Positions 23,700 through 34,954 of a DNA stretch of 64,000 nt are shown here, piece after piece. Both the position numbers and the translations under genes were made by a program. Below the pieces are notes generated by a model. That model was not told the origin of the DNA. It did not search any database and was given only the letters and a program-made list of their open reading frames with translations. The stretch's first letter is position 1. Each line of letters opens with the position of its first letter. The stretch is taken from the NCBI GenBank assembly GCA_029844215.1, contig CM056732.1, positions 51,321,007 through 51,385,006 of the forward strand, in the 5' to 3' direction. Origin of the DNA: Przewalskia tangutica (Eukaryota; Streptophyta; Magnoliopsida; Solanales; Solanaceae).

Positions 23700-23960
23700 A
23701 GTATCATCATGCATGCCTAATCCTCGACTCCCGCACCGCATAGGCCACTCACATAGCCCGCGTGAGGTATTCCCGCATCGAGGTAGCTACTCCTCGGCAT
23801 CGCCCCGACTCGTAGTCCGCGTAGCCACATAGACCGCGTGAGGTATAACCCCGCACACTATCCTCGAACTCTCGTAGCTCGCGATAGGTCCCCGGACCGC
23901 GTAGGTATCCTCGCATCATAGTCACACAGCACGAGGTATACCCGCGTGGAGGCTTAACCC
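23700..23960. repeat. degenerate minisatellite in G 3' LTR
   Basis: Repeats share CCGCGTGAGGTAT and CTCGTAGTCCGCG cores, related to the S1 array at 12440-12710. The counterpart in the 5' LTR is 31110-31385, with a different pattern of short deletions. Confidence 0.7.
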
Positions 23961-25251
23961 CGGTATCATGTCAAGAGGTGAGTGATGTAATACTAGCATA
24001 ACAGCTTATCGTTAAACAACATAAGCACAAATAAGAATAACCTCTTTACACAAACGTTACAAAATACTAACACACATAGCGTCATAATATGTCTACTCAA
24101 CAAACCATCTTACTGCATTTCGAATCAATACAAGTCTTTTATAAACACACAAGTAAATCCTTTCCTTTTATCTTCCTTAAGTCGTTATACCTAACTTCCC
24201 ATAAAGCTAGTATAACTCTTAAGCTTTTTGTTTTAAAAACAAATATTCTTCTTCTTTCAAAAATGATTTATAATTCTTTTGAAAGACTTTAAGATTCTTA
24301 TTATTCAGGCTTAAGTCAAAAGACATTGCAGTAAAACTACGTTCAGTTAACACACGTACGTCTACCGTACTATATATATTTTAAAATATCATGCTCAAGA
24401 GTATAGGAAGAATCACATACCTTCTCGGCGAAATCCACCTGCCAAGTCGAATATGTCGCGCGCAGAGTATCAACCTATAATAGTCAAATACGTCTATCAA
24501 CGTCTAGACTACTCTGTAGGAAGTTCTAAGCAGAGGGTTCTTAATTCTACGGAAAATCGGGTAGCACTTCCCTGCAGTAAGCTATACAAGTCTCATGTAA
24601 ATACGGTCCCATGTAAATCTGATTCAATCTTCTTTAAATCTTCTGATGTGATTATAGTTCAATTCTCTTCTGTAATACCCTTCTATGTAATTACAGTTCA
24701 CTTCTCTTCTTTAATATCCTTCTAAGTGTTTTAAACTTATTTCTATACATCTACAGTATGTATTCTCCAATTACAATAGAGGGATAAGATTATTTACCTC
24801 GATAAGCCAATATTATCCAAGATATAAGTCGATCCTGAGCAAGTTTTAGCTCTCTGTCATGCGCTCCAAACCGCTCCAAGAACCCTTAGAAGTTCCTACA
24901 CAACTTCTACCTTCTACTTCAACCAACTATGAAGTTTCTCTTAGGGTTTCGTTTAGTGACTAATGGATATAAGATAGTATTTTTGGGCTTTTAGTATAGA
25001 GGTGACTTTGGAATACTAAAAGATATACGGCTAGGGTATTTTGGGGATAATAACAATACTTGGAGAGTATTTTCTAACAAGGGGGAGGGCCTTAGCCGAG
25101 ACCACTAGGAAGGGGGGGAAAGGGGGGTATTCCGGCTAGCTCTCTAGAGGGGGGGGGAAGATGGCTTGGACGAAAACTACAACTAGAAGGGGGAGGATTT
25201 AAGACTTGGAAAGTTGATTTGTGGATGAAGAATTCATCAACTCACGGGGGG

Positions 25252-25259
25252 TATTTATA
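25252..25259 (-). promoter_or_regulatory. G 3' LTR TATA box
   Basis: The minus strand reads TATAAATA in the context CTATAAATACC, about 400 bases before the LTR end. Confidence 0.6.
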
Positions 25260-25652
25260 GGGCTTTCAAGGGCCAAGATGAAGCCCAGTGGTAGGCAAGT
25301 GTATGGTGGAGATTTGCACAAGTGCACCTATCCTACTCCACAAATCCTCACAAAACATTGACCCAAGATTTAGGCCACAAAACCATGTCAATCGTCCAGT
25401 GCCGCCCACTGTCGCTCAGGGTGACAAGTGTCACCCTCCCGTTGGTCCAAAATATTTCATCTCTCGGAAAAATCCGCAAAAATTATAAATGACATAGCCG
25501 TAATTTTCCCTTCGCAAGTTTTGTAAAACGTTTCGTCGAAAAACGATTCTTTTCGGGGGTTGTGTACAACTTTCGCCCCTAATGCCTATTCTAAGGCTAA
25601 ACTTTTGTACGTACGCCCTCACGTACATACTCTGGAAATACGGGGTATAACA

Positions 25653-25687
25653 TTCTCCCCTCCTTAGAAACATTCGTCCCGAATGTT
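25653..25687 (-). other. G polypurine tract and palindrome
   Basis: On the minus strand TAAGGAGGGGAGAA abuts the LTR start TGTTATACC. The palindrome AACATTCG-3nt-CGAATGTT is at 25669-25687. Confidence 0.88.
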
Positions 25688-25791
25688 CCTTCCCAAGACA
25701 GATAACGATAAGGTTCCTTACAACTTTAACAGTTTGCAAATGCCACACATGGCCACAATACAGCACTTTAAGCAAAAATGACAATGAAAAT

Positions 25792-26190
25792 TTACAAGTA
25801 GGAAAGTGAGTTACCTGGAGGTGCGGGGAATAGGTGAGGATACTTCTGCCTCATGTCCTCCTCTGCTTCCCACGTCATCTCCTCCCTGAGCTCGTTCGGC
25901 CACAAGACTTTGACGGAAGCCACGTCTTTGGTCCGCAGACACCTAACCTGACGATCGATTATCGCTATGGGAATCTCCTCATACGATTACCCTCGCACAC
26001 TGACATCGTCAATCGGTGCACTCTAGATGGATCCGATACATCTCTCAAAGATAGAAACATGAAACACGGATGCCGCCTCGGTTCGGACGGCAGATCAACT
26101 CATGGCAACCTTGCTTACCTCTGCGAACAATCGATACGGCCCAATGTACCTTGGCCGAAGTTTCCCTTTCTTCCGAATCTCATCACACCG
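25792..26190 (-). pseudogene. pol: G integrase C-terminus and chromodomain
   Basis: Chromodomains on integrase target such elements to marked chromatin. The minus strand from about 25950 downward reads IAIIDRQVRCLRTKDVASVK, followed by TWEAEEDMRQKYPHLF, the typical end of a plant chromovirus chromodomain. The frame ends at a TAA at 25794-25792, about 120 bases before the polypurine tract, which fits the usual layout. Upstream parts (26000-26190) are frameshifted but retain sequence next to the FEVDDWVF motif of the integrase. The chromodomain assignment is confident; intactness is not. Confidence 0.8.
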
Positions 26191-26207
26191 CTTCATGGGT
26201 GACACCT

Positions 26208-27155
26208 TCAGAAAACCCAATCATCAACCTCGAACTTGAGATCTGGCGACGATGATCTGCGTATGACTTCGCCGACTACGGTATCGATATCGCTCTGGAT
26301 AAGCTTCACCTTATCCACTGCCTGCTGCACCAAATCTGGTCCCACTAACTGCACCTCGCCCACATCAAACCAGCCTATCGGCGATCTGCACTTCCTCATA
26401 CAAGGCCTCATAAGGCGCCATCGAATCTTGGAGTGGTAGCTATTATTATACGCAAACTCAACTAGAGGCAAATGATCCTCCAGCTACCCACGAAGTCGAT
26501 AACACAGCTCGCGACATATCCTCGAGTATGGATAGTGCGCTGCTGTCGCTCTGCGAGGATGGAATGCGAGACTCGTGCTCACTGTGTCCCTAAACCATTC
26601 GGAAGGACCTCGAAGTTAGCCGAAACCGGGCTCCTGCATGCGATATGATCGAAATAGGGACTCCATGCAGTCTCACGATCTCTCGGATGTAAAGTTTGGC
26701 ATAATCCTCGGCCGAAAAGGTCGTCCTGACTGGAAGAAAGTGGGCTGATTTGTCACCACAACGATAACCGGATAGAATCGTGCTTCCTCGAGTGCGAGGT
26801 AATCCTGTGATAAAGTCCATGTTGATCACCTCCCACTTCCGGTCGGATCTCTATCGTCTGCAATAAACCACCACGGGCCTCGGTGCTCTACCTTCACTGC
26901 CGACAACACGGAACCGAGCTACAAACTCTGCAGCGTCCTCTTCAAGCCATCCCACCAATACACGATCTAAGGTCGTGGTACATCTTGGTCGACCCGGATG
27001 GATAGAAACGCTTGTAAGTGTGCTTCCCCGGAACTCCGAAGTCACGAAATATCCGAACACACAACGCCCTCAAACCTTAGCACCCCATCGGTGCTACCTC
27101 AGGACCCTTCTCACGAAGAGCAGTATCACGATGCGAGTCAAAACCGGATCCTCAA
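26208..27155 (-). pseudogene. pol: G integrase remnant
   Basis: Integrase inserts the cDNA copy into the genome. On the minus strand, 26829-26590 gives INMDFITGLPRTRG (containing the first catalytic Asp), KSAHFLPVRTTFSAEDYAKL and then IISHAGARF. In relatives the third motif has Asp where His stands here, so a catalytic residue is lost. Further on, 26471-26208 gives LVEFAYNNSYHSKI, CRSPIGWFDVGE and FEVDDWVF, the conserved region before the chromodomain. Frameshifts separate these blocks. The zinc-binding N-terminal part around 26850-27155 is eroded. Confidence 0.82.
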
Positions 27156-27159
27156 TGTT

Positions 27160-27720
27160 GCCTCTTCACCTCGCCGACGATGGAAGACTCGGCAACCTCT
27201 CGAACTCGAACCCACCGCTATCGTAACCAATCAATCGGACCCCAAGGCTCGCTAGTCGATGTAACTCGCGGACCATGCCCCTCTCTGCTGCACATCCGAT
27301 AGACTCCCATCGACCCACGACTAGAGCATCCGCCACAACATCGCCTTCCCGGGTGGTACGGGATGTCGACATCGTAATCCTTGAGTAACTCTAACCACCG
27401 CCTCGCCGTAAGTTCGGCTCCTACGGTGAAGATATCTGGAGGCTCTTGTGGTCCGTATAAATATCCACATGAACCTCATACAAATAGTGCCTCGGATCTT
27501 CGGGCGTGAATCACCGCCGACTCCAAATCATGGGTGGGGTAGTTCCTCTCATGCTTCTTAAGTTGTCTGGATCGTGCGCTATAACCTTACCAGTGCATCA
27601 ACACACATCCGAGCCCGACGCCGACGCGTCACAATACACTACATAACCGTCGACCTGCGGAAGAGTAAGAACGGGGCGGTCGTCGGTCTCTCCTTCATGG
27701 CGAAAACCCCGCCACAAGCA
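27160..27720 (-). pseudogene. pol: G RNase H remnant and tether region
   Basis: RNase H removes the RNA strand during cDNA synthesis. On the minus strand I can read PTHDLESAV, TDHKSLQ and RRWLELLKDYDVDI in different frames, then DVVADAL around 27340-27320. These are the expected motifs in the expected order between RT and integrase. Several frameshifts are present. Loss of function is certain for this copy; domain identity is confident. Confidence 0.75.
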
Positions 27721-28450
27721 TCAGTCCATCAAACTTAGCGCTACGAGTCGGCTAGTCAATGGTGCAGAGATAGAAGCAAACTTCTCCACGAACCGCCGAT
27801 AGTAACCTGCAAGGCCCAGAAAGCTGCGCACCTCTGTCGGAGTAGTAGGTCTAGGCCAACTCCTGACTGCCTCGATCTTGGCCGTATCCACCCGAATACT
27901 ATCGGCCCCGACAATATGCCCAAGAAAAGCCACCGAAGCCAACCAAAACTCACATTTGGAAAACTTGGCGTATAACTGCTGGTCCTGGAGAACTCTCAGC
28001 ACAGTCCTCAAATGCTCCGCATGCTCCTGCTCTGAGCGAGAATAAACCAAGATGTCATCAATGAACACTATCACAAACGTGTCAAAAAATGGCTTGAACA
28101 CTCGGTTCATCAAATCCATGAATACCGCCGGAGCATTGGTCAACCCGAAAGACATGACCTCGAACTCATAATGCGTCGGGTCGAATGCGATCCTAGGGAC
28201 ATCCGCCTCTCGACTCGTACTGATGATAGCCGATCGCAGATCAATCTTGGAGAAACATCTCGCACTGCAATCGGGTCGAACAAATCATCAATCACGGGAA
28301 GGGTATCGTTCTTAATGGTCACCTTGTTCACCGTAATCAACACACGTGCGCGGCGTCCGCCCTTCTTCTTCACGAACAATACTGGCGCTCCCGGGGAGAA
28401 ACACTAGGCTCGATGAAGCCGCTTCTCCAAATCTCTCGGTGGTCCTTCAC
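27721..28450 (-). pseudogene. pol: G reverse transcriptase
   Basis: The longest intact piece (28155-27721, 144 residues) starts MSFGLTNAPAVFMDLMNRVF. It contains the active-site box VIVFIDDILVYS (F-I-D-D form of YxDD) and the thumb region FLGHIVGADSIRV, then SFLGLAGYYRRFVEKFASIS. Upstream, KIDLRSA with the first catalytic Asp is readable near 28235, followed by an in-frame run missing a few residues. Further upstream, FVKKKGGRRARV and NKVTIKND are readable in another frame. The sequence is typical of plant Tekay/Del-type chromoviruses. This domain is the best evidence for the family of the whole nest. Confidence 0.9.
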
Positions 28451-29106
28451 TCTCTCAACTCGGCAAGTGCCATTCTCACGTATGGCGGAATGGAAATAGG
28501 CCGAGTGTCGCAGACATCGATACAAAACTCTATCTCCTCTCGGGAGGATACCGAGGTCGTGCGGAAACACATCCGGGAACTCTCGACTCATCGGGCGATG
28601 AAAATCTGGTACCGCAGCCTCGATCAAACACCGAATGAGATGGTAGATATACCCCTTCTGCACCATCTGCCTAGCCTTGAGGTAAGAAATAAACCTACCC
28701 CTCGGCGACACAGTGTTCCCCTCCCACTCAATAACCGGCTCCCCGGGGAACTGGAACCGTACCACTCTCTCCTGCGGTCTACCGGCGTAGCAAGAAGCTA
28801 ACCAATCCATACCCGTGATCACATCGAAATCGGTCATGTCCAACTCTATCAAGTCGGCTAGGTCGGCGATCGATAAATTCATGGACAAGCCCTATATACC
28901 CGCCGAGCTACCACCGAATCACCCACTGGCGTAGCTACCTCGAAAGGGTCTATGGACTCAGGCTCTATCCCTATCCTACTAGCAACAAGGGGAGATATAT
29001 AGGACAGAGTAGAACCCAGATCTATCAAGGCATACACGTCACAACACGAAACTGATAAAGTACCTGTGACAACATCGCGAGGCCTCCCGGTCTGCCATTT
29101 GGACAA
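28451..29106 (-). pseudogene. pol: G protease and protease-RT linker
   Basis: The aspartic protease matures Gag-Pol. On the minus strand 29106-28879 reads DVYALIDLGSTLSYISPLVA. The D-x-G-S active-site loop is present as D-L-G-S. A second frame, 28888-28370, gives MNLSIADLADLIELDMTDFD, MDWLASCYA, VRFQFPGEPVIEWEG and GRFISYLKARQMVQKGYIYH, then REFPDVFP, the standard linker leading to RT. The frame changes near 28885. The two frames together cover the complete protease. Confidence 0.82.
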
Positions 29107-29114
29107 GGCATATA

Positions 29115-30345
29115 CGCGGTTCGAGGACCGCTAGAATCTGAGACCGCGCCCACGACCTCTTCCGCGACCTGCTGGCCCATGAGTGCCACGCCTCGGGCGA
29201 GTAATCGCAGGAGATGAAGAAGACGTGAAGGACCTGTAGTGACCCTACCATCCATCCGCCGCCAGCCTGACAGCTCGCAGTGACCCGGCCGCACTGTAAC
29301 AAACTCTGAGCGATTATCACAAGTCCGTAATGGGATCTACCGCATCCCGGCCACGAGAGGCGGTGGTCCCGTCGGCCAAGACTCTCTGCTACTCGACGTC
29401 GTCCCGGCCCCGGTCCGCCTCGAATATCTGGTTGTCTTGAGGGCGGTGTAGGAGTGCTCGGACGCTGCCGTGGTGCAAATCTAGGCTAACTGGGGCCGCC
29501 CACCACGATAGCTACCAAAGACCACCGCCATCTGGTCTTTGCTTCTTTGTCTCACAACCCGTCGACCTCTACGCTCCTCGCATCCAAGTGTATGAGCCTG
29601 CATACGGGTAATGTCTATTCTCGGTCAAGAGCCACACGCACAAGACTCGGCCATATAATCATCTAGCGGTGGCGTGGCGGTGTACCCTGTCCTCCATATC
29701 TGCTACCAATGCAGGGACATATCGAGCCAACGAATCGAACTCAACGTTGTACTCCCTAACGGTGCGCCCTCTCTGTCTCAGCAATAAAAATATGTCGGCC
29801 CGTGCCCTCCTCATCTGTGGAGGCAAGAAGTGAGTGAGAAAAGCCTACGAGAACTCGTCCCAAGTAGCGGGCGCGTGCTCTCCCGAGATAACTCCCACGA
29901 ATCAAACCAATCGATCGCGGTATCACGCGGCCTATGTGAGCCAAGATCACGGACTCGGTCTCTCAAGCCTTGATCACCGTATGATCCTGAATGGCGACGG
30001 ATGAACTCCCGCGGATCATCCTCGTGCCTCGACCGTAGAACTCGGTGGGCTACAACTCGGAAAATCCGTAGCCTCATCGTGCGATCTCGGGTGAACCACG
30101 CATGCCGGGCTGAACTGCTGCATCCGGCCTATCCTCGTATCGCGGCTACGATCACGCCGATCGCCATCTCGCGTACCCTAACTCCGCCCGGTGTGGGGCT
30201 GGAGGTGCGGTGCGTGGTCTCGCTGTTGGCGGCGTCGTGGAACTCGCCGTCTCGGGTATCGGGCACGAGCCTCGTGACTCTCGGTGTCCTACTAGCGCCT
30301 CCGCCGGTTGCCTTGCCACGGGCGGGTTGCCTTACGTGGAGGCAT
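29115..30345 (-). pseudogene. gag: G gag remnant
   Basis: The start is the ATG at 30345 after the conserved leader, giving MPPRKA, matching MPLRKA of A1 and A2. The minus strand shows EDDPREFIR near 30010 and an equivalent of the SLARYVPALVADMEDRVHR core near 29700. The zinc-knuckle zone (about 29200-29330) is badly frameshifted and only isolated Cys residues remain. The protease follows directly, as expected for a gag-pol element. It is assigned by order and by the motifs shared with A1, A2 and F. Confidence 0.7.
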
Positions 30346-30530
30346 AAGCATCTAAAAGGAATACGTTAGAGGTCCAACTTATAACACACGCTCTAAGGCA
30401 CGAACTCGAGTGAGAAGAATGGAAACAAATCCTAAATATCCTATAGCCTCCTGATTATTGGTGTGGTGCACAACACACCGATAATCAAGACTACTAGATA
30501 CGGTCTGTAGACACTTTCCGAGGATTAACT
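30346..30530 (-). other. G leader between primer site and gag
   Basis: It matches the A1 leader closely ('gtggtgcacaacacaccgat', 'ggtctgtagacactttccga'). Sharing of this leader by G and the gag-only elements supports common packaging (inference). Confidence 0.65.
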
Positions 30531-30542
30531 GCTCTGATACCA
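30531..30542 (-). other. G primer-binding site (initiator tRNA-Met)
   Basis: The minus strand reads TGGTATCAGAGC, a 12/12 match to the complement of the initiator tRNA-Met 3' end, five bases inside the LTR. Confidence 0.92.
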
Positions 30543-31109
30543 CTTTTGTCACGACCCGTTCCGGGGCCCGTGACTGGTGCCTTACCCGGGCACCCAAGTA
30601 GTCATACATCAGAGAAAATCAGCGGAATATAAAAACAAGACATGAAACAATGTAAATTGAGACACAGTTTATATGAGAAAAGTCGTCTTTCGGCATATAT
30701 ATATAAACCAAAATCGCGATTACATCCCAGTATATAATAGGACTACGACTTCTAAGGAAGTAAACAACTATGGCGGGATAGGGCCGCCATACCACTATAC
30801 AAAACTATCTACAGGGAGATCATACCCAAAGTCGAGCCTCGGAGAAGATGGAGCTCACGACACCAAAGCAAAAGATCCTAAGGATGCGGATCTAGCACTG
30901 CTTTCCCACCTGCGGCGTGACGCGGCCCCGAAGGAGGTCGATCTGACAGTACCAAGTATGTGAAACTGTAAAGTACTTAAATGAAATCATATCATTTTAA
31001 AAACCAATTTTACAAATATGCACGAAACAACCAATGTAACGCACATAGTGCCATATCACAAACAAGAGCAATAAGAGGTAAAGCATGTGTCTCTTTCTAG
31101 TGCGAATGA

Positions 31110-31385
31110 TCGAAGCGGCCAATCGCCCGTAGTATCATTATGCATGCCTAATCACGGACTCCGCGATCGCATAGGCCACTCACATAGGCCCGCATGAGGT
31201 ATTCCCGCATCGAGGTAGCTACTCCTCGGCATCGTCCCGACTCGTAGTCGCGTGGCCACATGACCGCATGAGGTATAACCCCGCACACCCGAACTCGTAG
31301 CTCGCGCCGGTCCCTGGACCGCGTAGAGTATCCTCGCATCATAGCCACACTGCACGAGGTATACCCGCGTGGAGGCGACTTAACC
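31110..31385. repeat. degenerate minisatellite in G 5' LTR
   Basis: This is the counterpart of 23700-23960. The two arrays differ by many 1-4-base gaps, while the surrounding LTR sequence is nearly identical. Confidence 0.7.
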
Positions 31386-32662
31386 CCGGTATCATGTCAA
31401 GAGGTGAGTGATGTAATACTAGCATAACGACTTATCGTTAAACAACATAAGCACAAATAAGAATAACCTCTTTACACAAACGTTACAAGATACTAACACA
31501 CATAGCATCATAATATGTCTACTCAACAAACCATCTTCTTGTACTTTCAAATCAATACAAGTCTTTTATAAACACACAAGTAAATCGTCCTTTTATCTTC
31601 CTTAAGTCGTTAAACCTAACTTCCCATAAAGCTAGAATAACTCAAAAGCTATTAGTTATAAAAACAAATATTCTTCTTCTTTCAAAAATGATTTATAATT
31701 CTTTTGAAAGACTTTAAGATTCTTATTATTCAGGCTTAAGTCAAAAGACATTGCAGTAAAACTACGTTCAGTTAACACACGTACGTCTACCGTACTATAT
31801 ATATTTTAAAATATCATGCTCAAGAGTATAGGAAGAATCACATACCTTCTCGGCGAAATCCACCTACCAAGTCGAATATGTCGCGCGCAGAGTATCAACC
31901 TATAATAGTCAAATATGTCTATCAACGTCTAGACTACTCTGTAGGAAGTTCTAAGCAGAGGGTTCTTAATTCTACGGAAAATCGGGCAGCACTTCCCTAC
32001 CCGGTAAGCTATACAAGTCTACTGTAAATACAGTCCTATGTAAGTACAGTTCAATCTTCTTTAAATCTTCTGATGTGATTATAGTTCAATTCTCTTCTGT
32101 AATACCCTTCTATGTAATTACAGTTCACTTCTCTTCTTTAATATCCTTCTAAGTGTTTTAAACTTATTTCTATACATCTACAGTATGTATTCTCCAATTC
32201 TGATAGAGGATAAGATTATTTACCTCGATAAGCCCAATATTATCCAAGATATAAGTCGATCTGAGCAAGTTTTAGCTCTAATCATGCGCTCCAAACCGCT
32301 CCAAGAACCCTTAGAAGTTCCTACACAACTTCTACCTCTACTTGACCAACTATGAAGTTTCTCGTAGGGTTTCGTTTAGTGACTAATGGATATAAGATAG
32401 TATTTCTGGGCTTTTAGTATAGAGGTGACTTTGGAATACTAAAAGATATACGGCTAGGGTATTTTGGGGATAATAACAATACTTGGAGAGTATTTTCTAA
32501 CAAGGGGGAGGGCCTTGGCGAGACCACTAGGAAGGGGAAAGGAGTGTTTGGCTAGCTCTCTGAGGGGAAGATGGCTTGGGCGAAAACTACAACTAGAAGG
32601 GGAGGATTTTAAGACTTGGAAAGTTGATTTGTGGATGAAGAATTCATCAACTCAAGGGGGGG

Positions 32663-32670
32663 TATTTATA
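32663..32670 (-). promoter_or_regulatory. G 5' LTR TATA box
   Basis: The minus strand reads TATAAATA in the same context as in the 3' LTR. It is the likely core promoter of G. Confidence 0.6.
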
Positions 32671-33078
32671 GGGCTTTCAAGGGCCAAGATGAAGCCAAGT
32701 GGTAGGCAAGTGTATGGTGGAGATTTGCACAAGTGCACCCTATCCTACTCCACAAATCCCTCACAAAACATTGACCCAAGATTTAGGCCACAAAACCATG
32801 CCAATCGTCCAAGGTGCCGCCCCACTTGGCCGTCCACTTGAGGGTGACAAGTGTCACCCTCCCGTTGGTCCAAAATATTTCATCTCTCGGAAAAATCCGC
32901 AAAAATTATAAATGACATAGCCGTAATTTTCCGCCCATGAAGTTTTGTAAAGCGTTTCGTGAAACGATTCTTTTCGGGGGTTGTGTACAACTTTCGCCCC
33001 TAATGCCTATTCTAAGGCTAAACTTTTGTACGTACGCCCTCACGTACATACTCTGGAAATACGGGGTATAACAATAAG

Positions 33079-33510
33079 GACTCTTAATTCTACAGAAAAT
33101 CGAGCAACACTTCATTTGTTTCTACGTACTTTTCCACCTTTTTCAAGGCCCGAAAATCAATAACCAAATGCCACATTTAAAGCGCAACAAATCAGCAATT
33201 CAAAGGGGATTATACGCCTAACAGGATGTATAAAATTCTGCCCCACAATTAATATAAAACTTTCCAATATTAAATGGCCATTCTCGGTTCAATTGTGTAT
33301 CAACATACGTTCATTCCAATTCCTTTTCAATACAAATTGTTCTTCTAACATGTTATATAGCCGCAATCGATTATAACAACTATAATCCCTTATTTCTATA
33401 ACATGCGACGATCGTAACTAACAATTAAATTGAATTACAAACTTAGAGGCTAACATGAACTTTTCGGACTTTAGGCTTCTAAAATTTCATAACACTTATC
33501 AATCTTCATA
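33079..33510 (-). repeat. element D LTR, second segment
   Basis: D resumes after the G duplication. The sequence parallels C's left LTR at 2161-2350 ('ttgtttctacgtacttttcc', 'attctgccccacaat') and, further on, an ACATGCGACGA stretch also found in C near 14218. It stops abruptly near 33510 where the copia-associated fragment begins. The rest of D is not in the window. Confidence 0.65.
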
Positions 33511-34331
33511 AATTTGTCTATACTCTAAAATCTATGTTTATCCCTAAACATTTTCTTATTTTAAGACGTATTTACAGGATATTTCTGCAAACTTTCAAAA
33601 TTTACAGTTTAGTCCCTCAAGAATTTAAAAAATTCAATTTGAACCCATTTAGATTCTGAAAATCCAATTTTTAAACTTTCAAAAAATATTTTTAGGTTTC
33701 AGGTACCTGCCTGCAATTTCCAGTATTTAAAATCTGATTTTTAGAAACTTTATTTAATTACAGAATTGCCCGAAAGGACCAAATTTGTCTATTTAAAAAG
33801 TTTTAATTTCAGATTCTGAAACCTTTTAAACTTCAGAATCAAAATCTGAAATATATAAAACTTCAGTTTCTGATTCCGGAAACAATTTTTTTTATAATAT
33901 CATTATCGGTGCCGCGGCCCTTAGGGTGGTGTCGCGGCGCCTCAGAGGCAGTGACAATTTTTTTTTAATTTTAAGCTTTCGGGATGAACAGCGTCGCGGT
34001 GCTTTTGACGAACCCAGGCAGCGGCGCCGCCGTGAAACCCTAGCAGGAGCCGCGGTGTTCCATTATGGAGTCGAGGCGCCTCTGTCCCAGAATCGCAAAA
34101 TTCTACAATTTTGAAACCCTAAAACTGGTTCAGGGTCAGATTTGCAGATTCAACCTCGTACACCTTCACCATTAAACAACACGTTCATCGACCATCATCC
34201 AATCCCTTCTCGTTCTTCGTCTCAGTGCACCATGTTCGAAACGAACCGGTAACGCACATCAACTTAGAAGAGTTAGATCGGAATGACTTCCTCGATTACA
34301 TCATTGTTCAAGAGTTTAAGAGACAAGGATT
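33511..34331 (-). mobile_element. H1: copia-associated leader fragment, left part
   Basis: It matches 49062-49877, the leader of the copia-type element H2. It contains a GC-rich island ('ggtgccgcggcccttagggt') in otherwise AT-rich DNA. It is cut by element A2 at 34332-34336 (ATGCG) and continues from 43767. The left edge is abrupt, against D's LTR. Confidence 0.7.
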
Positions 34332-34946
34332 ATGCGTCTTACACCCCGTAGTTCCAGGGTATGTATGTGAAGACGTACGTACGAGAATACGACATTAAGA
34401 TTGGAAAGGAAGAAAGATGTGATTTTTCGACGGAAAAGTTTCCGGTTTTTGTGAAGGAAAAAGGTTCGTTAATGGGAATTGGAGTTCCAGATTCGGTATT
34501 CGGACTTCTGGGATTATTTTAGAAGTATTGGAATTTTATTTCCGGAATTGGTCACGCGGGGCCCACGGGAGGATTTACGGTTTTGTGGGGCCCACTTTAT
34601 TTTCGAATTTTTGGCATTACGGATTTTTCCGAGAGATGAAATATTGGACCAATAGGAGGGCGACATGTGGCACCCTTAGGTGGCATGTTGGACGAAATAA
34701 TGGGCAAGTGGCAATCGAAGTCAAAGTCTTGCAAGACATTTCTTTGGGATAGTGGGAGTAGGTGTGGGGCGTTTTCTTGAGCATGTGGATGGCCACATGT
34801 CTCTTTGTTGTGGGGGACATATGTCCCAAAGTTGTGGTGGACATATGTCCCATTATTGTGGTGTACACTTGGTTGGAAGACTTCATTCTTCACTTGGATC
34901 CAAATCTCCACCCTACACATGTTTTAATCTTGGCCATTGGGGGTCC

Positions 34947-34954
34947 TATAAATA
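34947..34954 (+). promoter_or_regulatory. A2 5' LTR TATA box
   Basis: TATAAATA lies in the context CCTATAAATACCCCCC, about 610 bases into the LTR. Transcription would start near 34975-34985. Confidence 0.65.

Larger units (their letters stand above)
23109..25652 (-). repeat. G 3' LTR
   Basis: It begins TGTCACGACCCA and ends GGGGTATAACA. It is nearly identical to the right LTR except for small indels, mostly in the minisatellite at 23700-23960. Confidence 0.92.
23109..33073 (-). mobile_element. G: complete pol-bearing chromovirus (Ty3/gypsy, Tekay/Del type)
   Basis: A 9,965-bp element is flanked by ATAAG at 23104-23108 and 33074-33078. LTRs of about 2.5 kb (23109-25652 and 30547-33073) enclose a 4,894-bp internal region. 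On the minus strand the order is primer site, gag, protease, RT, RNase H, integrase, chromodomain, polypurine tract, the standard gypsy order. All domains are recognisable but carry frameshifts and stops, so this copy is dead. It is the only element in the window with gypsy pol, which makes its lineage the candidate autonomous partner of the gag-only elements. It is inserted in element D. Confidence 0.92.
30547..33073 (-). repeat. G 5' LTR
   Basis: It begins TGTCACGACCCG and ends GGGGTATAACA. A TATA box lies at 32663-32670, and a degenerate minisatellite at 31110-31385. Confidence 0.92.

Noticed and set aside
28346..28801. 151-residue plus-strand open frame
   Set aside because: It is antisense to the G protease-RT linker, where the minus strand gives recognisable gypsy motifs.
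30531..30542. Possible tRNA fragments at the GCTCTGATACCA motifs
   Set aside because: Only the 3' end complement of initiator tRNA-Met is present and always abuts an LTR, so these are primer-binding sites. No cloverleaf is present.
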